Part shown: in pieces, positions 55,007 to 63,066 of the stretch | Numbering within the stretch: position 1 is the first letter of the stretch | How the letters are laid out: each line of letters starts with the position of its first letter | Assembly: GCA_030429495.1 (NCBI GenBank) | Contig: JAUIFH010000001.1 | Location: forward strand, 124,001-188,000 | Source: Alphaproteobacteria bacterium | GTDB lineage: Bacteria; Pseudomonadota; Alphaproteobacteria; Rhodobacterales; Rhodobacteraceae | Direction of reading: 5' to 3' | Length of the DNA stretch: 64,000 nt | Notes under the pieces: generated by a model | Told to the model about the DNA's origin: nothing | Database searches by the model: none | Seen by the model: only the letters and a program-made list of their open reading frames with translations | Translations under genes and position numbers: made by a program

Positions 55007-55993
55007 TCAGCTGCTTCGGCGCAAGTTGCGGGCCGAGTCCTTGATCGCGTCATACTGCCCGGCGGGGCGGAAGCGCCACAGGTAGTCGGGCAGAATTGCA
55101 CCCGCCGGCGTCGCCGCAATACCAAGGTCGGAAAGGCCCTGGGCACCGTCAGCCACGACGTTGTCATGGCGGAGCATCCGGACCTGATCACGGGTGAGAA
55201 TCCGGTTGGCCACAAGCCCCCCGGTCAGGAACGAACCCGCATCGAGGAGCCAGGCGATCATGCGCGCCTTCCAGAAAGGCATGTTGACGACCAGTCGCCG
55301 GCGATGAATGACGGCAAGCATCTGATCCACGAAATCGCGCAGCGTGCCGACTTCCGGCCCGCCAAGTTCGTAGGTGCCCCGGGCCTCGCCCTGAATGCCG
55401 AGAACGGCCGCCTGTGCCACGTCGTCCACATAGACCGGCTGGAACTTCGTCGAAGCACCGACCAGCGGAAGGATCGGCCCAAGCCGTGCCATCGAAGCGA
55501 AGCGGTTGAAGAACCCGTCATCCGGCCCGAACATTACCGATGGACGCAGGATCAGCGCGCCGGGGAACGCGGCCTTCACCGCTGCTTCGCCCTCAGCCTT
55601 GGTGCGCGCATAGTCGCTGTCGCTTTCAGTATCCGCGCCGATGGCCGAGATGTGGACCAGCGTTGCAACGCCGGTTTCGGCCGCAAGGCGTGCGATACGT
55701 TCCGCGCCCTCTGCCTGAACGGCATCGAAGTTGTTCTTGCCGCGCTTGTCGAACGTGCCGACGCAGTTGACCACAGCATCGGCCCCGGCCATCGCGGCCA
55801 GAACCGAATGTTCGTTGCGGATATTGCACAGGACCGGCTCAACCTGACCGACGGCGCCGTAGGGCTTGACGAACAGCGCCTCGTTCGGGCGGCGAACGGC
55901 GACGCGCACGCGCCAGCCCTCCTTTGCCATGCGTCGGGCGATATGGCGTCCGACGAACCCCGAGCCGCCATAGATGGTGACGAGCTTTGACAT
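55007..55993 (-). CDS. NDUFA9-like NAD(P)-binding protein (complex I NDUFA9/NmrA type)
   Basis: A 328-residue Rossmann-fold protein of the atypical short-chain class. The dinucleotide loop is [16 protein letters not shown] near residue 6, and the [21 protein letters not shown] strand and [19 protein letters not shown] segment agree with NDUFA9-type proteins, which are accessory subunits of respiratory complex I in alphaproteobacteria and mitochondria. GGAGG precedes the ATG at 55993 by 7 bases. Complex I genes are not in the window. Confidence 0.83.
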   Translation of the reverse strand: MSKLVTIYGGSGFVGRHIARRMAKEGWRVRVAVRRPNEALFVKPYGAVGQVEPVLCNIRNEHSVLAAMAGADAVVNCVGTFDKRGKNNFDAVQAEGAERIARLAAETGVATLVHISAIGADTESDSDYARTKAEGEAAVKAAFPGALILRPSVMFGPDDGFFNRFASMARLGPILPLVGASTKFQPVYVDDVAQAAVLGIQGEARGTYELGGPEVGTLRDFVDQMLAVIHRRRLVVNMPFWKARMIAWLLDAGSFLTGGLVANRILTRDQVRMLRHDNVVADGAQGLSDLGIAATPAGAILPDYLWRFRPAGQYDAIKDSARNLRRSS

Positions 55994-56141
55994 GACGGTG
56001 CCTCCGGCAATCCCCAATCTGCTGGCCCCTGATTAGCGTCTCAACCCACGCCGAACAAGGCGCGAATGATCGCAGACAGGAATCGCCCGGACCCCGTTGA
56101 CACCGCCCATCGCCGCCTATACATCGCGCCAGACGACACCG

Positions 56142-56226
56142 GCCCAGGTGGCGGAATTGGTAGACGCGCACGGTTCAGGTCCGTGTGCCGCAAGGCGTGG
56201 AGGTTCGAGTCCTCTCCTGGGCACCA
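56142..56226 (+). tRNA. tRNA-Leu (anticodon CAG)
   Basis: An 85-base tRNA with a seven-base acceptor stem (GCCCAGG paired with CCTGGGC), D-loop TTGGTAGAC, anticodon stem CACGG/CCGTG around the loop TTCAGGT giving CAG at 56176-56178, a class II long variable arm, T-loop GGTTCGAGTC and an encoded CCA end. It reads leucine codon CUG. Confidence 0.96.
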
Positions 56227-56240
56227 TCAACAAGTCCGAA

Positions 56241-56272
56241 AACCCTTGGAGATTTTTCCGAGGGTTTTTTTG
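56241..56272 (+). terminator. rho-independent terminator of tRNA-Leu
   Basis: AACCCTTGGA (56241-56250) pairs with TCCGAGGGTT (56257-56266), with one wobble pair, around a six-base loop, followed by seven T bases. It ends the tRNA-Leu transcript before the convergent frcA gene. Confidence 0.88.
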
Positions 56273-56302
56273 TTCTCAAAGCCCGACTGGGCAGCGGCGA
56301 AC

Positions 56303-57082
56303 CTATGCCGGAACGGATGCTTCTTCCGTCACTTCCTTGGCGCCTGTCATGAAGGCCACCGCGTCTGACATCGTGTAGTCCTTGGGGTTGATGACGCATA
56401 GCCGGCGGCCGAGCCGGTGAATGTGGATGCGGTCAGCCACCTCGAAAACATGCGGCATATTGTGGCTGATCAGTACGATCGGCAGGCCACGCGCCTTAAC
56501 GTCGAGGATGAGTTCCAGCACACGGCGGCTTTCCTTGACCCCGAGCGCCGCCGTCGGTTCGTCCATGATGACGACCTTCGAGCCGAAGGCAGCCGCCCGG
56601 GCCACGGCTACACCCTGACGTTGACCGCCTGAGAGCGTTTCCACCGCCTGACCGATGTTCTGGATCGTCATGAGGCCAAGCTCGGTCAGCTTCTCCCGCG
56701 CGCGGCGCTCCATCTCGGCGCGGTCGAGTTTGCGGAACAGGCTGCCCATCAGCCCGGGTTTGCGGATCTCCCGGCCGAGGAACATGTTGTCGGCGATGGA
56801 CAGCGCCGGCGAGAGGGCAAGGTTCTGGTATACCGTCTCGATCCCGGCCTCGCGCGCGTCAAGCGGAGAGGAGAAGTTCGCCGCGCGGCCGTCGAGCGTG
56901 ATCTCCCCCTCATCCGGCTGTACCGCACCCGAAAGCGCCTTTATCAGGGTCGATTTACCGGCACCGTTGTCGCCGATCACGGCAAGGATTTCGCCCGGAT
57001 AGAGATCGAAATCGCAGTGATCGAGCGCGGTGACGCGACCGTAGCGCTTGACGAGATTGCGGGCTTTCAGGATCGGTTCCAT
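56303..57082 (-). CDS. frcA: sugar ABC transporter ATP-binding protein
   Basis: A 259-residue single-ATPase subunit. Walker A is GDNGAGKST near residue 39, the signature LSGGQRQ, and Walker B VVIMDEPTAALG. Single rather than doubled ATPase domains fit the frc-type branch of the CUT2 class. It follows frcC with a one-base overlap (TGATG) and should drive import of a monosaccharide, most likely fructose or a relative. The stop lies 31 bases from the tRNA terminator. Confidence 0.9.
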   Translation of the reverse strand: MEPILKARNLVKRYGRVTALDHCDFDLYPGEILAVIGDNGAGKSTLIKALSGAVQPDEGEITLDGRAANFSSPLDAREAGIETVYQNLALSPALSIADNMFLGREIRKPGLMGSLFRKLDRAEMERRAREKLTELGLMTIQNIGQAVETLSGGQRQGVAVARAAAFGSKVVIMDEPTAALGVKESRRVLELILDVKARGLPIVLISHNMPHVFEVADRIHIHRLGRRLCVINPKDYTMSDAVAFMTGAKEVTEEASVPA

Positions 57083-58152
57083 CAGGCGGCCACCTTTCTG
57101 ATCCACTGGTCCACCGCCACCGCGCCGATGATCAGCAGGCCGATGAGGAGATAGGTCCATTGCGGGTCGGTGCCGAGCATCTTCAACCCCAGGGAGAAGA
57201 CCCCGACGATAAGGGCACCGAACATCATCCCGAGGATCGAACCACGGCCACCGAACAGGGAGATGCCGCCAATCACGACTGCGGTTATGGATTCGATATT
57301 TGCGAATTGCCCTGCGGTCGGAGAGACTGAGCCGAGCCGACCAATCAGCACCCAACCAGCGAGTGCGCAGATGAGGCCGGACAGAGTGTACACGGTTACG
57401 AGTATGCGCCTGACCTGCACCCCGGAGAGTTCCGCCGCGTCTGGATCGTCGCCCACTGCGTAGACATGGCGACCCCAGGCGGTGTGGCGGAGAATGTAGG
57501 CCAAGCCGAGAACGAGAAGCAGCATCGCGATCACGCCGTAGGTGAATACCGCCCCGCCGATACGGACGCTTTCGCCGAAGAACTGCAGGATCGGCGCGTC
57601 ATTCGCGATGTCCTGGCTCCGGATGGTCTCGTTCGCGGAATAGAGGAAGTTGGTGGCAAGAACGATCTGCCACATACCGAGCGTAACGATGAATGGCGGA
57701 AGCTTCATCCGCGCAACCAGCGTACCGTTGATGAAGCCCATGAGTGCGCCGCAGCCAAGGCCGCAGAGCACCGCGAATGCGGGTGGCAGGCCGTAGCGGA
57801 AGGTGAACTGACCCATCACGACCGAGGAAAGCACCATGATCGCGCCGACCGAAAGGTCGATGCCGGCGGTCAGGATGACAAGGCTCTGCGCCGCGCCGAC
57901 GATACCGGTGATCGCAACCTGCTGAAGGATGAGGGTGAGGGTGAAGGGCGAGAAGAATTTGGACCCGAGAGCGACTGCAAACACGGCGATGGCCGTCAAC
58001 AGAACGATCAGAGGGACAAGCGACGGGGTCTGGTGCAGCAGATGCTGAATCCGGTGAACCCCGGTGCGGTGCGGGGTAAATTCAGCCACCGTTTCAGGGC
58101 TGCCCTTGATCGCGCTTTCGTAGCTTTTCGTGACGCTGGCGTCGCTTGTCAT
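57082..58152 (-). CDS. frcC: sugar ABC transporter permease
   Basis: A 356-residue CUT2 permease. The hallmark segment ITGIVGAAQSLVILTAGIDLSVG (split as AAQSLVILTAGIDLSVG) is near residue 84, and the GXXGXXXG helix IGGISLFGGRGSILGMMFG is near residue 288. About ten membrane segments. The ATG at 58152 is preferred. It lies between frcB and frcA and forms the membrane channel of the import system. Confidence 0.92.
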   Translation of the reverse strand: MTSDASVTKSYESAIKGSPETVAEFTPHRTGVHRIQHLLHQTPSLVPLIVLLTAIAVFAVALGSKFFSPFTLTLILQQVAITGIVGAAQSLVILTAGIDLSVGAIMVLSSVVMGQFTFRYGLPPAFAVLCGLGCGALMGFINGTLVARMKLPPFIVTLGMWQIVLATNFLYSANETIRSQDIANDAPILQFFGESVRIGGAVFTYGVIAMLLLVLGLAYILRHTAWGRHVYAVGDDPDAAELSGVQVRRILVTVYTLSGLICALAGWVLIGRLGSVSPTAGQFANIESITAVVIGGISLFGGRGSILGMMFGALIVGVFSLGLKMLGTDPQWTYLLIGLLIIGAVAVDQWIRKVAA

Positions 58153-58172
58153 TCCAGTCCCCCGGATGCAAA

Positions 58173-58198
58173 CGGGGGCGGCGCGCACACCGCCCCCG
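58173..58198 (-). repeat. strong hairpin between frcB and frcC
   Basis: CGGGGGCGG (58173-58181) pairs with CCGCCCCCG (58190-58198) with an eight-base loop. Hairpins in this place, just after the binding-protein gene, are known to stabilise its mRNA and lower expression of downstream membrane genes. No T-run follows. Confidence 0.65.
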
Positions 58199-58241
58199 GC
58201 CTCATACTGTCCCTTCGTTATCCTTCGAGCAACACCTGGGC

Positions 58242-59255
58242 CTAGCCCCAGCAGAGCTCCGTGCCCCTCGCCGTGTCGATCGACTCGACCCCTTCCGCCG
58301 GCGCGTCGGTGACGAGTGCGACGCCGGTATCGAAGAAGTCCTTGCCCTCGGTCGGCTGCGGCTTGGTCCCGTCGGCGGCCCAGGCGGCGATCGCCTCGAT
58401 GCCGAGCGAGGCCATGAGCAGCGGATATTGCTGTGACGTGGCCCCGATCACACCGTCCTTGACGTTTGCGACACCGGGGCAGCCGCCGTCGACGGAGACG
58501 ATCAGCACGTCTCCCTCCCGGCCGATGGCCTTCAGTGCCTCGTAGGCGCCGGCAGCGGCAGGTTCGTTGATCGTGTAGACGACATTGATGAACGGGTCCT
58601 TGGCCAACAGGCTTTCCATCGCGCGGCGGCCGCCTTCCTCATTGCCCTGCGTCACATCGTGCCCGACGACGCGCGCGTCGGTCTCATCGCCCCACTTGTT
58701 CGGGTCGCCGAGGTCGATGCCGAAGCCCTGAAGGAAGCCCTGGTCGCGCAGCACGCCGACGGTCGGCTGGCTGACATCGAGATCGAGCATGCCGATCTTG
58801 GCCTCTGCCGCCGCGTCCCCAAGTGTCGCGGCCGCCCATTTGCCGATCAGTTCGCCGGCAAGGAAGTTGTCGGTGGCGAAAGTCGCGTCGGCAGCGTCAA
58901 TCGGGTCGAGCGGCGTGTCGAGCGCGATTACCAGAAGGCCCGCATCCCGCGCCTTCTGGACCGAGGGTACAATACCCTTGGTGTCGGACGGGGTCAGCAG
59001 GATGCCCTTCGCGCCGTCGGCGATGCAGGTTTCGATCGCGGAGATCTGGCTTTCGCTGTCGCCGTCGATCTTGCCGGCGTAGGATTTCAGTTCGATGCCG
59101 AGTTCGGCGGCTTTCGCCTCAGCGCCTTCCTTCATCTTGACGAAGAAGGGATTGGTGTCGGTCTTGGTGATCAGGCACGCGCTTTCGGCCGATGCGGCAC
59201 CGGCCGCGCCGATGGCTGCGGCGCATATAACGGCGCTTGTAAGAAGTCTCGTCAT
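58242..59255 (-). CDS. frcB: sugar-binding protein of ABC transporter (fructose/ribose type)
   Basis: A 337-residue periplasmic binding protein. The signal peptide is [23 protein letters not shown] (cut near residue 23). The mature part has [15 protein letters not shown] and [17 protein letters not shown], typical of the frc-type proteins of rhizobia and Rhodobacterales, with the sugar-contact aspartates spread along. GGGAGG precedes the ATG at 59255. It is transcribed from a promoter with TTGACA next to a palindromic operator. Confidence 0.92.
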   Translation of the reverse strand: MTRLLTSAVICAAAIGAAGAASAESACLITKTDTNPFFVKMKEGAEAKAAELGIELKSYAGKIDGDSESQISAIETCIADGAKGILLTPSDTKGIVPSVQKARDAGLLVIALDTPLDPIDAADATFATDNFLAGELIGKWAAATLGDAAAEAKIGMLDLDVSQPTVGVLRDQGFLQGFGIDLGDPNKWGDETDARVVGHDVTQGNEEGGRRAMESLLAKDPFINVVYTINEPAAAGAYEALKAIGREGDVLIVSVDGGCPGVANVKDGVIGATSQQYPLLMASLGIEAIAAWAADGTKPQPTEGKDFFDTGVALVTDAPAEGVESIDTARGTELCWG

Positions 59256-59342
59256 CTCGTCCTCCCTGACGTCGATTCCGGCCCGGATAGGCTTCAGCCC
59301 CGAGCTTGAGGACGGGCCACGAATCTGCCCGCCACGAGGTTG

Positions 59343-59372
59343 ATTTGATCCGAGTCCGTTCTGATCTGTCAA
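59343..59372 (-). promoter_or_regulatory. promoter of frcB
   Basis: On the minus strand: -35 TTGACA at 59372-59367, a perfect consensus, and -10 TCAAAT at 59348-59343 with an 18-base spacer. The leader would be about 80 bases to the frcB start. The operator-like palindrome begins three bases upstream of the -35. Confidence 0.65.
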
Positions 59373-59374
59373 TA

Positions 59375-59395
59375 AATAAATAAACTTGATTTATT
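59375..59395. promoter_or_regulatory. palindromic operator in the frcB/ROK intergenic region
   Basis: A 21-base A/T-rich palindrome, AATAAATAAAC with its mate TTGATTTATT (centre at 59385), nine of ten pairs matching. ROK-family regulators such as NagC, Mlc and XylR bind A/T-rich palindromes of this size. It lies between the divergent promoters and should control both. Confidence 0.7.
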
Positions 59396-59415
59396 AATCT
59401 GAGGCCCCCTAGATT
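59386..59415 (+). promoter_or_regulatory. probable promoter of the ROK regulator gene
   Basis: TTGATT at 59386-59391 as -35 and TAGATT at 59410-59415 as -10 with an 18-base spacer. Transcription would begin near 59422, the A of the start codon, making the message leaderless. The -35 overlaps the operator. Confidence 0.45.
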
Positions 59416-59421
59416 TGACTT

Positions 59422-60639
59422 ATGACGTCAGACGGTACGGCGAATAACATGGATGCCATAGCGATACGCGATCCGATGGGCGGCGCGAACCAGTCGGGGA
59501 TTCGCGATCACAACGAACGGCTCGTGCTGGCGTTGATCCAGCGGCATGGCGCCTTGCCGAGCGCGGATATCGCGCGGCGCTCAAACCTTTCTGCGCAGAC
59601 CGTGTCGATCATCATCCGGGCGCTTGAAAAAGACGGTCTCCTGATCCGCGGGGAACCCATCCGGGGCAAGGTCGGCAAACCGTCGGTTCCCATGGCCCTG
59701 AACCCGGAAGGGATATTTTCTCTTGGTCTCAATATTGGCCGCAAAAGTGCGGATCTGGTATTGATCGACCTGACCGGACAGATCCGGGCCCAGATCAAGG
59801 AAACCTATCCTTACCCGACGCCGGACTCGGTCTTCCGGTTCCTGGAGAACAATCTGCCGACCGTTACTGCGCCCCTGACCGGGCAGCGGCGCAGCCGTCT
59901 CGCCGGTATCGGCATCGCGGAACCTTTCGAACTCTGGAACTGGCTCGACGTCGTCAACGCCCCCAAGGAAGAGATGTTGGCCTGGCGTGACGTCGACCTT
60001 GAAGGCCGGGTCGCCGAGATGACGGGCCTTCCCGTCATCTTGCGCAACGACACGACGGCCGCATGCACGGCCGAACATGTCTTCGGCCGCGGCCGGGAAT
60101 TCGCTGACTACGCGTATTTCTTCATCGGTTCCTTCATCGGTGGCGGTGTGGTGCTGAACGACACCGTCCATACCGGTCGCACAGGGAATTCTGGTGCGTT
60201 CGGGTCGATTCCGGTGACGTCGGGCGAAAGCGGGACGCGCCAACTCATCCATCATGCCTCAATCTTCCTGCTGGAACGCAAACTCGCGAGCGCAGGGTTG
60301 GACTCCGCCGCGATCTGGCAGTCCGACTGTGACTGGTCCGAATTCGGGCCCGCGCTTGACGACTGGATCAACCACACCGCGCGGCACCTCGCTATCGGTG
60401 TCGTCGCGGTATCGTCGGTCATTGATTTCGAGCGTATTCTGATCGAGGCCAACTGCCCCTCCGCTGTCCGCCGGACCATCGTGGAGCGGACGGCCGACGC
60501 GATAGCGGAACTCGACACCCAAGGCATCGCCGCGCCAATCGTGACCGAGGCAGGCGTGGGCCGGAATGCGCGCGCCATCGGTGCGGCTGCGCTGCCGATA
60601 CTGGACCGCTACCTTCTTAGCCAGCCGCGCTACGCCTAG
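59422..60639 (+). CDS. ROK-family transcriptional regulator (FrcR-like)
   Basis: A 405-residue regulator with an N-terminal helix-turn-helix (about 25-75, LPSADIARRSNLSAQTVS) and a ROK sugar-kinase-like domain, including GIGIAEPFELW, VILRNDTTAACTAE and SFIGGGVVLN. The zinc-binding cysteine cluster typical of many ROK proteins (C-x-C-G-x2-G-C) is absent; the corresponding region reads GTRQLIHHAS. The start ATG at 59422 has no ribosome site. Divergent from frcB, it should repress the sugar operon in the absence of ligand. Confidence 0.86.
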   Translation: MTSDGTANNMDAIAIRDPMGGANQSGIRDHNERLVLALIQRHGALPSADIARRSNLSAQTVSIIIRALEKDGLLIRGEPIRGKVGKPSVPMALNPEGIFSLGLNIGRKSADLVLIDLTGQIRAQIKETYPYPTPDSVFRFLENNLPTVTAPLTGQRRSRLAGIGIAEPFELWNWLDVVNAPKEEMLAWRDVDLEGRVAEMTGLPVILRNDTTAACTAEHVFGRGREFADYAYFFIGSFIGGGVVLNDTVHTGRTGNSGAFGSIPVTSGESGTRQLIHHASIFLLERKLASAGLDSAAIWQSDCDWSEFGPALDDWINHTARHLAIGVVAVSSVIDFERILIEANCPSAVRRTIVERTADAIAELDTQGIAAPIVTEAGVGRNARAIGAAALPILDRYLLSQPRYA

Positions 60640-60642
60640 GAC

Positions 60643-61395
60643 TCACGCGCGACGCAGGATGTAGATATCCATGATCCAGCCGTGGTGCGCCCGCGCCTCC
60701 GCCCTTGCGTCGGCGATCTTCTCCGCCGTCTCAGCCAGCGGCCCGAACAGCACGATCTCGTCCTCCATGCCGACATAGGCACCCCACCAGATCGTCACGC
60801 CTTCGGGTGCGACGGACCGGAACGAACATTCGCCGTCAAGCATCACGGCGATTGTGTCGATCCCCGCCGGCCAGCCTTCCTCACGCAGACGACGCCCGGT
60901 TGTGACGGCGAAAGGTGCGCCGATCTCGTTGATCGGGATCGCGTGGGCTGCGGTGAGTGCCTGAAGGGATGTGATGCCCGGAATGACCGTGACCTGAATC
61001 GGCAGATCACGCGCCACCCGCCCGGCGATCCGGAGTGTGCTGTCGTAAAGTGACGGATCACCCCAGACCAGCAATGCAACCCGACCCTTCGCCCCGAGTT
61101 CGGCCAGAATCGTGTCTTTCCACACCATGGCGATGGCATCGTGCCAGTCGTCCACACGGCTTTCGTAGTCGGGATTGGCGGGGTCCCGAACGGGCAGGCC
61201 GAACTCCGCCAGTTTCGTCGCCGGATTGGTCAGCACTTCATCGCAAATCGAACGGCGAAGCTCGGCGAGATCGGCCTTGCCCTCGCCCTTACACGGAATC
61301 AGGACTAAATCCGCACTATTGAGCGCCTTGACCGCCTGAAGCGTCAAATGGTCCGGATTGCCCGTCCCGATCCCGATCAGAAGAAGTTCGATCAT
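60643..61395 (-). CDS. cobF: precorrin-6A synthase (deacetylating)
   Basis: Methylates precorrin-5 at C-1 and removes the acetyl group, in the oxygen-dependent cobalamin pathway. The 250-residue tetrapyrrole methyltransferase opens LLLIGIGTGNPDHLTLQAV, with the SAM-binding LVWGDPSLYDSTLRI and the PGITSLQALTAAH stretch that identifies it as CobF. CobF is diagnostic of the aerobic route. The start ATG at 61395 follows GGGG. It stands downstream of a terminator behind cbtA, so it has its own promoter or read-through. Confidence 0.92.
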   Translation of the reverse strand: MIELLLIGIGTGNPDHLTLQAVKALNSADLVLIPCKGEGKADLAELRRSICDEVLTNPATKLAEFGLPVRDPANPDYESRVDDWHDAIAMVWKDTILAELGAKGRVALLVWGDPSLYDSTLRIAGRVARDLPIQVTVIPGITSLQALTAAHAIPINEIGAPFAVTTGRRLREEGWPAGIDTIAVMLDGECSFRSVAPEGVTIWWGAYVGMEDEIVLFGPLAETAEKIADARAEARAHHGWIMDIYILRRA

Positions 61396-61417
61396 GTTTC
61401 CCCCTGAAGGACCCGAT

Positions 61418-61453
61418 AACAAAAGGCCCCGGGCAATACCATGCCCGGGGCCT
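61418..61453 (-). terminator. rho-independent terminator behind cbtA
   Basis: AGGCCCCGGGCA (61424-61435) and TGCCCGGGGCCT (61442-61453) form a perfect 12-base stem with a six-base loop. On the minus strand a TTTTGTT tract follows. It closes the cbtB-cbtA unit before cobF. Confidence 0.88.
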
Positions 61454-61472
61454 CATGTACCTTCAAAGATGG

Positions 61473-62219
61473 TCAGGCCTCGTCCTGCGCCCAGAGCCGT
61501 CCGGTCAGCCAGCCGAGCGCGGCCCATGCAACGAGTCCGACACCGAGAACCCGCGCGGCGAACTCGCCTGCGACTTCCGGCGGCGCAACGCCGTAGAACC
61601 CCTCCGGATGTGGCGCCCCGATCAGATGCGGAGCGGCGAGGAGCGCGATCCCGGCAAGTGCCGTCAGCACATTCGCGCCATAGGCAAGAAGTGCGATCCC
61701 GCCGGCCGTCGCCAGAACCGTCCCGAGCCACCAGATCTGCCGCTCGGTAATGTCGGCCGCGACCGAACCGGGCAGTTCAGGGGCAAGCCCCATCGCAGGG
61801 GCGAGTTGCAGGGCGACGAAACCGGCGATGCCCCAAAGCAGACCTTCCCGTGCCGAGATGGCGCGGCCGAAATGTTCGGCAAGCGCGAAGCCCGCGACAA
61901 GGATCAGTCCGTAGCTTGCGTAGATCAGCGCCGTGAAAAGCACCGTCAGCGCGTTTCGGGTCAGGGCAGAACCTTCGTCGGCATCCCCGGCATGGTCATG
62001 TGCGGCAGTGCCGTCGCCGTGGTCATGACCAGCGACGTCGTGATCGTGCCCGGTTGCCTCAGCGGCTTCGCCGGCGCCGGTGAAGTGGACGACCGCCCCG
62101 GTTTCATAATCTTCGCCGAGGAGGATCAGTTCCTGGACGAAAGCGAAATGCAGCAGAGCTGCAAGCAGCCCCGCCGCAAAGCCGGCGATCAGCCCGCCGG
62201 CCAGCATACGTTGAATCAT
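61473..62219 (-). CDS. cbtA: cobalt transporter subunit CbtA
   Basis: A 248-residue membrane protein with about five helices and a His/Asp-rich external loop (near residues 57-78, HDHDVAGHDHGDGTAAHDH) suited to binding metal. CbtA was predicted as a cobalt transporter on the basis of B12-riboswitch linkage and pairs with CbtB. It opens MIQRMLAGGLIAGFAAGLL. The gene is 21 bases after cbtB. Confidence 0.93.
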   Translation of the reverse strand: MIQRMLAGGLIAGFAAGLLAALLHFAFVQELILLGEDYETGAVVHFTGAGEAAEATGHDHDVAGHDHGDGTAAHDHAGDADEGSALTRNALTVLFTALIYASYGLILVAGFALAEHFGRAISAREGLLWGIAGFVALQLAPAMGLAPELPGSVAADITERQIWWLGTVLATAGGIALLAYGANVLTALAGIALLAAPHLIGAPHPEGFYGVAPPEVAGEFAARVLGVGLVAWAALGWLTGRLWAQDEA

Positions 62220-62240
62220 CGGTTTGAACCGTCTGCCCGC

Positions 62241-62411
62241 TTAGTGGCAGGGGAAGCCGGTTGCGTGGCGCATGTCATGCGCCGCGTCATGCAGCGTCGC
62301 GGACTGCGCATGTCCGGCAAAGAACAGCATCGTGGCGCCGATCAGCGCGACGAAAACAATGGAAAGAAGCCCGGAGGACGTCTTGGCGGCGGATTGGGTC
62401 GTCACGTTCAT
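62241..62411 (-). CDS. cbtB: cobalt transporter subunit CbtB
   Basis: A 56-residue protein with one membrane helix (LLSIVFVALIGATMLFFAGH) and a C-terminal histidine-rich tail HDAAHDMRHATGFPCH, the signature of CbtB. It lies directly downstream of the cobalamin riboswitch. AAGGAG at 62423-62418 precedes the ATG at 62411. Short enough to be missed by length cut-offs. Confidence 0.92.
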   Translation of the reverse strand: MNVTTQSAAKTSSGLLSIVFVALIGATMLFFAGHAQSATLHDAAHDMRHATGFPCH

Positions 62412-62417
62412 ATCAAT

Positions 62418-62441
62418 CTCCTTGCCGTCACACCCGACGGC
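62418..62441 (-). promoter_or_regulatory. small hairpin next to the cbtB ribosome site
   Basis: GCCGTC (62424-62429) and GACGGC (62436-62441) form a six-base stem whose foot abuts AAGGAG (62423-62418). It may be the riboswitch expression platform, controlling ribosome access to cbtB. Confidence 0.4.
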
Positions 62442-62445
62442 GTTT

Positions 62446-62630
62446 GTCTGCCTTCACGCACGGCCGGTCTCCTGACTCGCGGGTCGTCGCATGCCTTCCG
62501 CCTTCCCGGGGGCGAACCCCAGTGGCCGTTGGAAAGCCGCTCGCCGCTTACAGTCGCGGGGGCGGTTGAGGCTTTGGGTGCCGCGTTTGGTCCACCCTAC
62601 CCCATTCCCGTTTCAGTCCGGACGCTTTGC
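62446..62630 (-). promoter_or_regulatory. cobalamin riboswitch
   Basis: On the minus strand the B12-box CCGCCCCCGCGACTGTAAGCGG is at 62565-62544 (shown in two parts: GCCCCCGCGACTGTAAGCGG), followed by GCCACTGG and the GAGTCAGGAGACCGGCC element at 62478-62462. The order and spacing agree with the AdoCbl class. It lies upstream of cbtB-cbtA. The remaining bases to 62739 hold nothing else that I can identify. Confidence 0.93.
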
Positions 62631-62739
62631 GCCATTCGGACGCCGTACAATTCACATGTGCCAGCTTGGGCCGGTTCCGGTCAAGCGGCATTGCGTCTTG
62701 GAACCGACTGAAAACGACCTCGGCCCCGGTTTGGCACGG

Positions 62740-63066
62740 CTAGCCCGGAATCCGGGCCAGGGCTTTCTCACGCAACGGGCCAAGCGGGCGGGCGTCGGCA
62801 AAGTTGCCGTCCGGGGCATCCCTGTAAAGCCGCAGGAAGACGAGCAGGTAGGGGATGTCGGCCGTGGAGATGTCGCCGAAAAGATAGGCCGTCTTGTGTT
62901 CCGCGCGGAACGCCACGGTCGACGACCGGGCACAGCCCGACATGCACTCGACCTCGGCGATGACGCAGGCGAGTCCGGCATCTTCTGTCGCGCTGCGCAG
63001 GCCGTCAGCGAGGCCTTCCCGTCCGGCCGGGCACGATCGGCAGACGGTGACGGTCACATCGCTCAT
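62740..63066 (-). CDS. DUF1636 protein, thioredoxin-like 2Fe-2S candidate
   Basis: A 108-residue protein of the DUF1636 family. Four cysteines are in the pattern VCRSCPAG and CMSGCARS, with one more in AGLACVIAEV, which resembles thioredoxin-fold 2Fe-2S ferredoxins. The gene starts within the stop of cobA (ATGA), hence it is part of the cobB-cobA unit. It may act in electron transfer or metal handling in cobalamin synthesis; no function is established. Confidence 0.8.
   Translation of the reverse strand: MSDVTVTVCRSCPAGREGLADGLRSATEDAGLACVIAEVECMSGCARSSTVAFRAEHKTAYLFGDISTADIPYLLVFLRLYRDAPDGNFADARPLGPLREKALARIPG

Noticed and set aside
56142-56303. tRNA-Leu as an island attachment site
   Set aside because: No integrase, no direct repeat of the tRNA 3' end, and ordinary sugar transport genes follow.
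61455-62711. Plus-strand open frame of 418 codons across cbtA, cbtB and the riboswitch
   Set aside because: It crosses three well-supported features on the other strand and resembles no protein.
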